DNA of 12,518 nt from Candidatus Woesearchaeota archaeon (GTDB lineage Archaea > Nanobdellota > Nanobdellia > Woesearchaeales > WAPJ01). Positions 9,046-12,518 of the stretch are shown here, piece by piece. Numbering within the stretch: the first letter of the stretch is position 1; each line of letters begins with the position of its first letter. The DNA is taken from positions 1 through 12,518 of the forward strand of contig WIAN01000088.1 of the NCBI GenBank assembly GCA_015519985.1. The letters are read 5' to 3'. Below the pieces are notes generated by a model that was not told where the DNA came from, ran no database searches, and saw nothing but the letters and a program-made list of their open reading frames with translations. A program made the translations under genes and the position numbers.

Positions 9046-12000
9046 ATAATGTAATGTTTATAATTAAATTTATATTTTTAAAAATTGTTTTTTAGGTTAA
9101 AATGGGGTTGTTAATTGATATTGAAGGACAGATAAAAAAAATAGACGTATTGTCAAAAAAAGGTTTTTTTGGAAAATTAGTAGGAGAATACAGGTCTGCT
9201 TTTAAAGGGAAAGGTTTAGAATTTACAGGTTATAGAAATTATGATACTTCTGACGATGCTATAAGAATAGATTGGAAAGCTTCATTAAGAAGTCAAGATT
9301 TATTAGTTAGAGAATTTGAAGAAGAAAGAAATTTAAATGTAATATTTTTGTTTGATACAAGTAATAGTATGCTCTATTCTTCTAATGAAAAATTAAAAGC
9401 AGAATATGCTGCTGAACTTATAGGTGCTTTAAGCTACGGTATTTTACAAGCTGACGATTCTGTAGGTTTAATAATGTTTAATGATAAAATAAAAACTTTT
9501 GTAAAACCTCACATTGGAAGCAAACAATTTTTTAGTATAGCTTCAGAATTAAAGAATGAAAAAAATTATGGTGGAAATAAAAATTTTAAAAGAGCTTTAA
9601 ATTTTTGCATGTCAGCTTTATCAAGAAGTACTATAATATTTTTAGTAACTGATTTTATTAATTTGCCTTCTGATTATAAAAGTTTTTTAGAAAGTTTTTT
9701 AGAACATTTTGAAGTTATAGGTTTAATGATTAGAGATCCTAATGATGATGAATTTCCAGAAGAAGGACTTGTTACTTTAATGGATCCTTTCACAGGTAAA
9801 GAATTAACTGTTGCTGCTGAAGAAGTAAAATATCATTATGACTATTTAACTTACAAATATGTTTCAGAATTAGAAAGTTTGTTTAAAAAATTAAACTCTG
9901 ACATTTTAAAATTTTACAACAATTCAGATTTTTTAAAAATATTTTTAGAATATTTTAAAAAGAGAAAAAAGAAAAAAGAAATAAGAGTATTTTAAAACTA
10001 TTAAAAAATAATATTAAAAAAATTATTAAAATTAATTTATTATTATTTTGTTCAGTGGTGTTTTATGCAAATTACATTTCAAAATCCGGCTTTTTTATTA
10101 TTTTTATCAGCTATACCTATGTTTATAATTTTTCACATTCTTTCTTTAAAATATGTTAAGACAAAAGCTTTAATGTTTGCTAATTTTGAAGCTTTGCAAA
10201 GAGCTTTAAGCGTTACAACTACAAAGTTGCCTGGAAAACCAAAAATATCTTATAATATTTCTTTATTATTATTTAGAATTTTAACTTTTACTCTTTTAGT
10301 TTTAGCACTTTCAGGAATGACTGTTTGGATTGAAGGACAAGGCACTAATCAAAGTTTTATGTTAAACATTGATTCTAGTTCTAGTATGTTAGCTGAAGAC
10401 ATTCAACCTACAAGGTTTCAAGCTGCAAAAGACGCTGCTTTAACTTTAATAAGTAAAACTCCTGAAAATACAAAAATAGGAATTGTTTCTTTTTCAGGAA
10501 CAGTTTTTTTAATACAACCTTTAACAACAGACAAATTTGATTTAAAACAAAAAATTAACAATTTAAAAATACAAATGTTTTCAGGAACAGATATTGCTAA
10601 AGCAATAATAGAAAGCACTAATAATCTTATAAATGTTAATACTTCAAGAACTATAATTTTGATTACTGATGGAAGACACACTCAACCTACAAGTATGGAT
10701 GAAGCAATAAGTTATGCTAAAAAAAATAATGTTATAGTACATACTTTAGGAATAGGTTCTAAAAAAGGAGGAAGAATAGAAGGTACAAATTTAATAACTT
10801 CTTTAGATGAAGATTTGTTAAAAAAAATAGCTTCAGAAACTAATGGAAAATATTTTCATATACAATCTGCAGAAGATTTGCAAAATGCAATGTTAAAAAT
10901 ATTAGATTTGCAAAAAACATTAGTACCTTATAACATTTCAAGCTATTTATTATTCATTTCATTATTCTTCTTATTTATAGAATGGGGTTTAATAAACACT
11001 AAATTTAGAAATATGCCTTAAAAAAATAAAATCATAATAAAAATTTGTTTTAAATATTTTATAATTTTTTTATTGTTCTAAAAATTTTATTCCTTCACTT
11101 AATCTTTTTTGAATATAATCGTCTATAATCTGGAAATCATATTCTCCAACACCGGTTCTTTCACTTTCATAAGCTTTTCTTAAAACAGTTAATTGTTCTT
11201 TATATTCGGGATCAATTTCATATGTTTTTCCTCTGAAAGAAATTGTTTTTCTATTTTTATTGAAAAGAGGATTTACAATAGCTGTTGAAGGATAGTTTCC
11301 TCTGTAAAATATTTCTACAGCGGTTCTGTCTCCTTGAACTGTTCCTTTAAATAAATATTTTAAAAATCTTCCAGGATCAACATACCAAGTTAAAAATAAC
11401 ATTTCTTCTAAATCTTCAATTCTTTCTGCTTTCATTCCATCAATAAAATTATATCCGTCTGTAGCTAAAATAATGTTGCTTTGTCCAGGGAGTGTATCTT
11501 CTAAATGTTGATAATACTTTCTTTGCTCTTCTCCTAATTTAGGGCCATACATTAAGGTTTCTATTCCATCAATAGCTCCATAAGGCGCTTCTCCGGAAGG
11601 ATTGTTTTGTTGTCTAAATTGCTGATTTATTATTAAAGGTTTCATCGATTCAAAATAAGCTTCGTCAACTCTACCTGTATTTCTTATATATTCTCTTCTA
11701 AATTCTTCATGTAATTTATCAATTCCTTTCTCTTCTCCAGAAATTCTTTCTCCATTAACAAATGCATGTACATCTCCTAAAGAAGTAATTTCTAATTTTA
11801 ATTTTCCATTAGGTAGTTTTTTTATTATGGCGTTTGAAAAATAACCTGTAAATCTGTGTGCAGGATTATTTATTGCTTCAGATAAAATGCCTAACTTTTT
11901 ATATTCATCTCTTATAGCTCCATTTAAATATTTGATTAAATTTTCTCCGCTTAAATCTAAATCTGCTTCTTTCAGAGCTTTCTCAACAACTACTTTTCCA

Positions 12001-12518
12001 ATAAGACCTCCGTTTAACTTTTTATCTTCAGAAAAACCTAAATAGTTGTTAACTTCTTTATCTATCCAAGGGCCTCCAACATGATTATTAGCCCAATCTC
12101 CAACAGTTACAACAACTAAACCTTTATGATTTCTTATAACATAAAAATCTTGAATTTCCTTTGGACTTTTTTTACCTTTGCTTAATTCTCCTAATTCTTG
12201 AAGTATTCTTACATCAAACACAACAACCACCTGAGATGTTATTATTTTAAAGTAATAAGATATTTTTGTTTTTAAATTTTTCTATTTTTTTTCTTTTTTA
12301 AATGTTTAGTTAATTTTATAAATCTGTATAATTTTTATTTTTTTTATGGGGTTGTTTTTGAACGATTTTTTTAAAAGTTTGATTGAAAAAGTTAATGAAA
12401 ATTTAACTTTTTTTTATGATGAAGAGTTGAAAGAAAGAGATTATACTAGTAGTTTTTATAGAAAGTTGCATTCTGAAATTAAAGATTATCTTTTATCCGG
12501 GGGTAAAAGGTTTAGGCC

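Overview
The window looks like a piece of chromosome from a very A+T-rich archaeon, most likely a small-genome DPANN lineage such as Woesearchaeota, Pacearchaeota or a relative. That placement is inference. It rests on TATA-like boxes about 26 bases upstream of starts, GGTG-type ribosome binding sites (GAGGTG, AGGTGG, GGTG) beside genes with none, an apparently leaderless prenyl-synthase gene, Asn-rich Ig-like surface proteins with thrombospondin-1-like Cys motifs, and a MoxR-DUF58-VWA cluster. TGG encodes Trp, and every complete gene stops at TAA or TAG.

Left part (1-7897, + strand): an envelope block. It opens with the 3' end of a membrane-anchored beta-sandwich protein (1-479). Two bases later comes a two-pass protein with an Ig-like and Cys-rich ectodomain and a helical cytoplasmic domain (482-2638). 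Nine bases on is a 1454-residue signal-peptide-bearing, single-pass surface protein built of cadherin/Ig-like repeats, with roughly 125 N-glycosylation sequons (2648-7012). A highly charged helical protein with one hydrophobic segment follows (7073-7897). Its middle part resembles the cytoplasmic domain of the two-pass protein.

Middle part (7898-11071, + strand): a 9-base inverted repeat abuts a good TATA box, then come a MoxR-type AAA+ ATPase, a DUF58 protein with a VWA fold, and a membrane-anchored BatA-like VWA protein. All three keep their key residues (Walker A/B, MIDAS DxSxS). This family set is known as a chaperone or metal-insertion-like module tied to envelope and stress functions in other organisms. 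A plausible reading is that it acts on the envelope proteins encoded just upstream, but the sequence alone does not prove this.

Right part (11070-12518): a convergent gene for a divergent PP2C-like phosphatase (- strand), separated from the VWA gene by back-to-back T-tract terminators. A short divergent promoter region follows, then the first 57 codons of a polyprenyl (probably geranylgeranyl) diphosphate synthase running off the window, a core archaeal lipid gene.

No RNA genes, CRISPR arrays, insertion sequences or integrases were seen. Gene starts were revised for the MoxR gene (TTG at 8035) and the phosphatase gene (GTG at 12221). The first gene is open to the left edge rather than starting inside the window.
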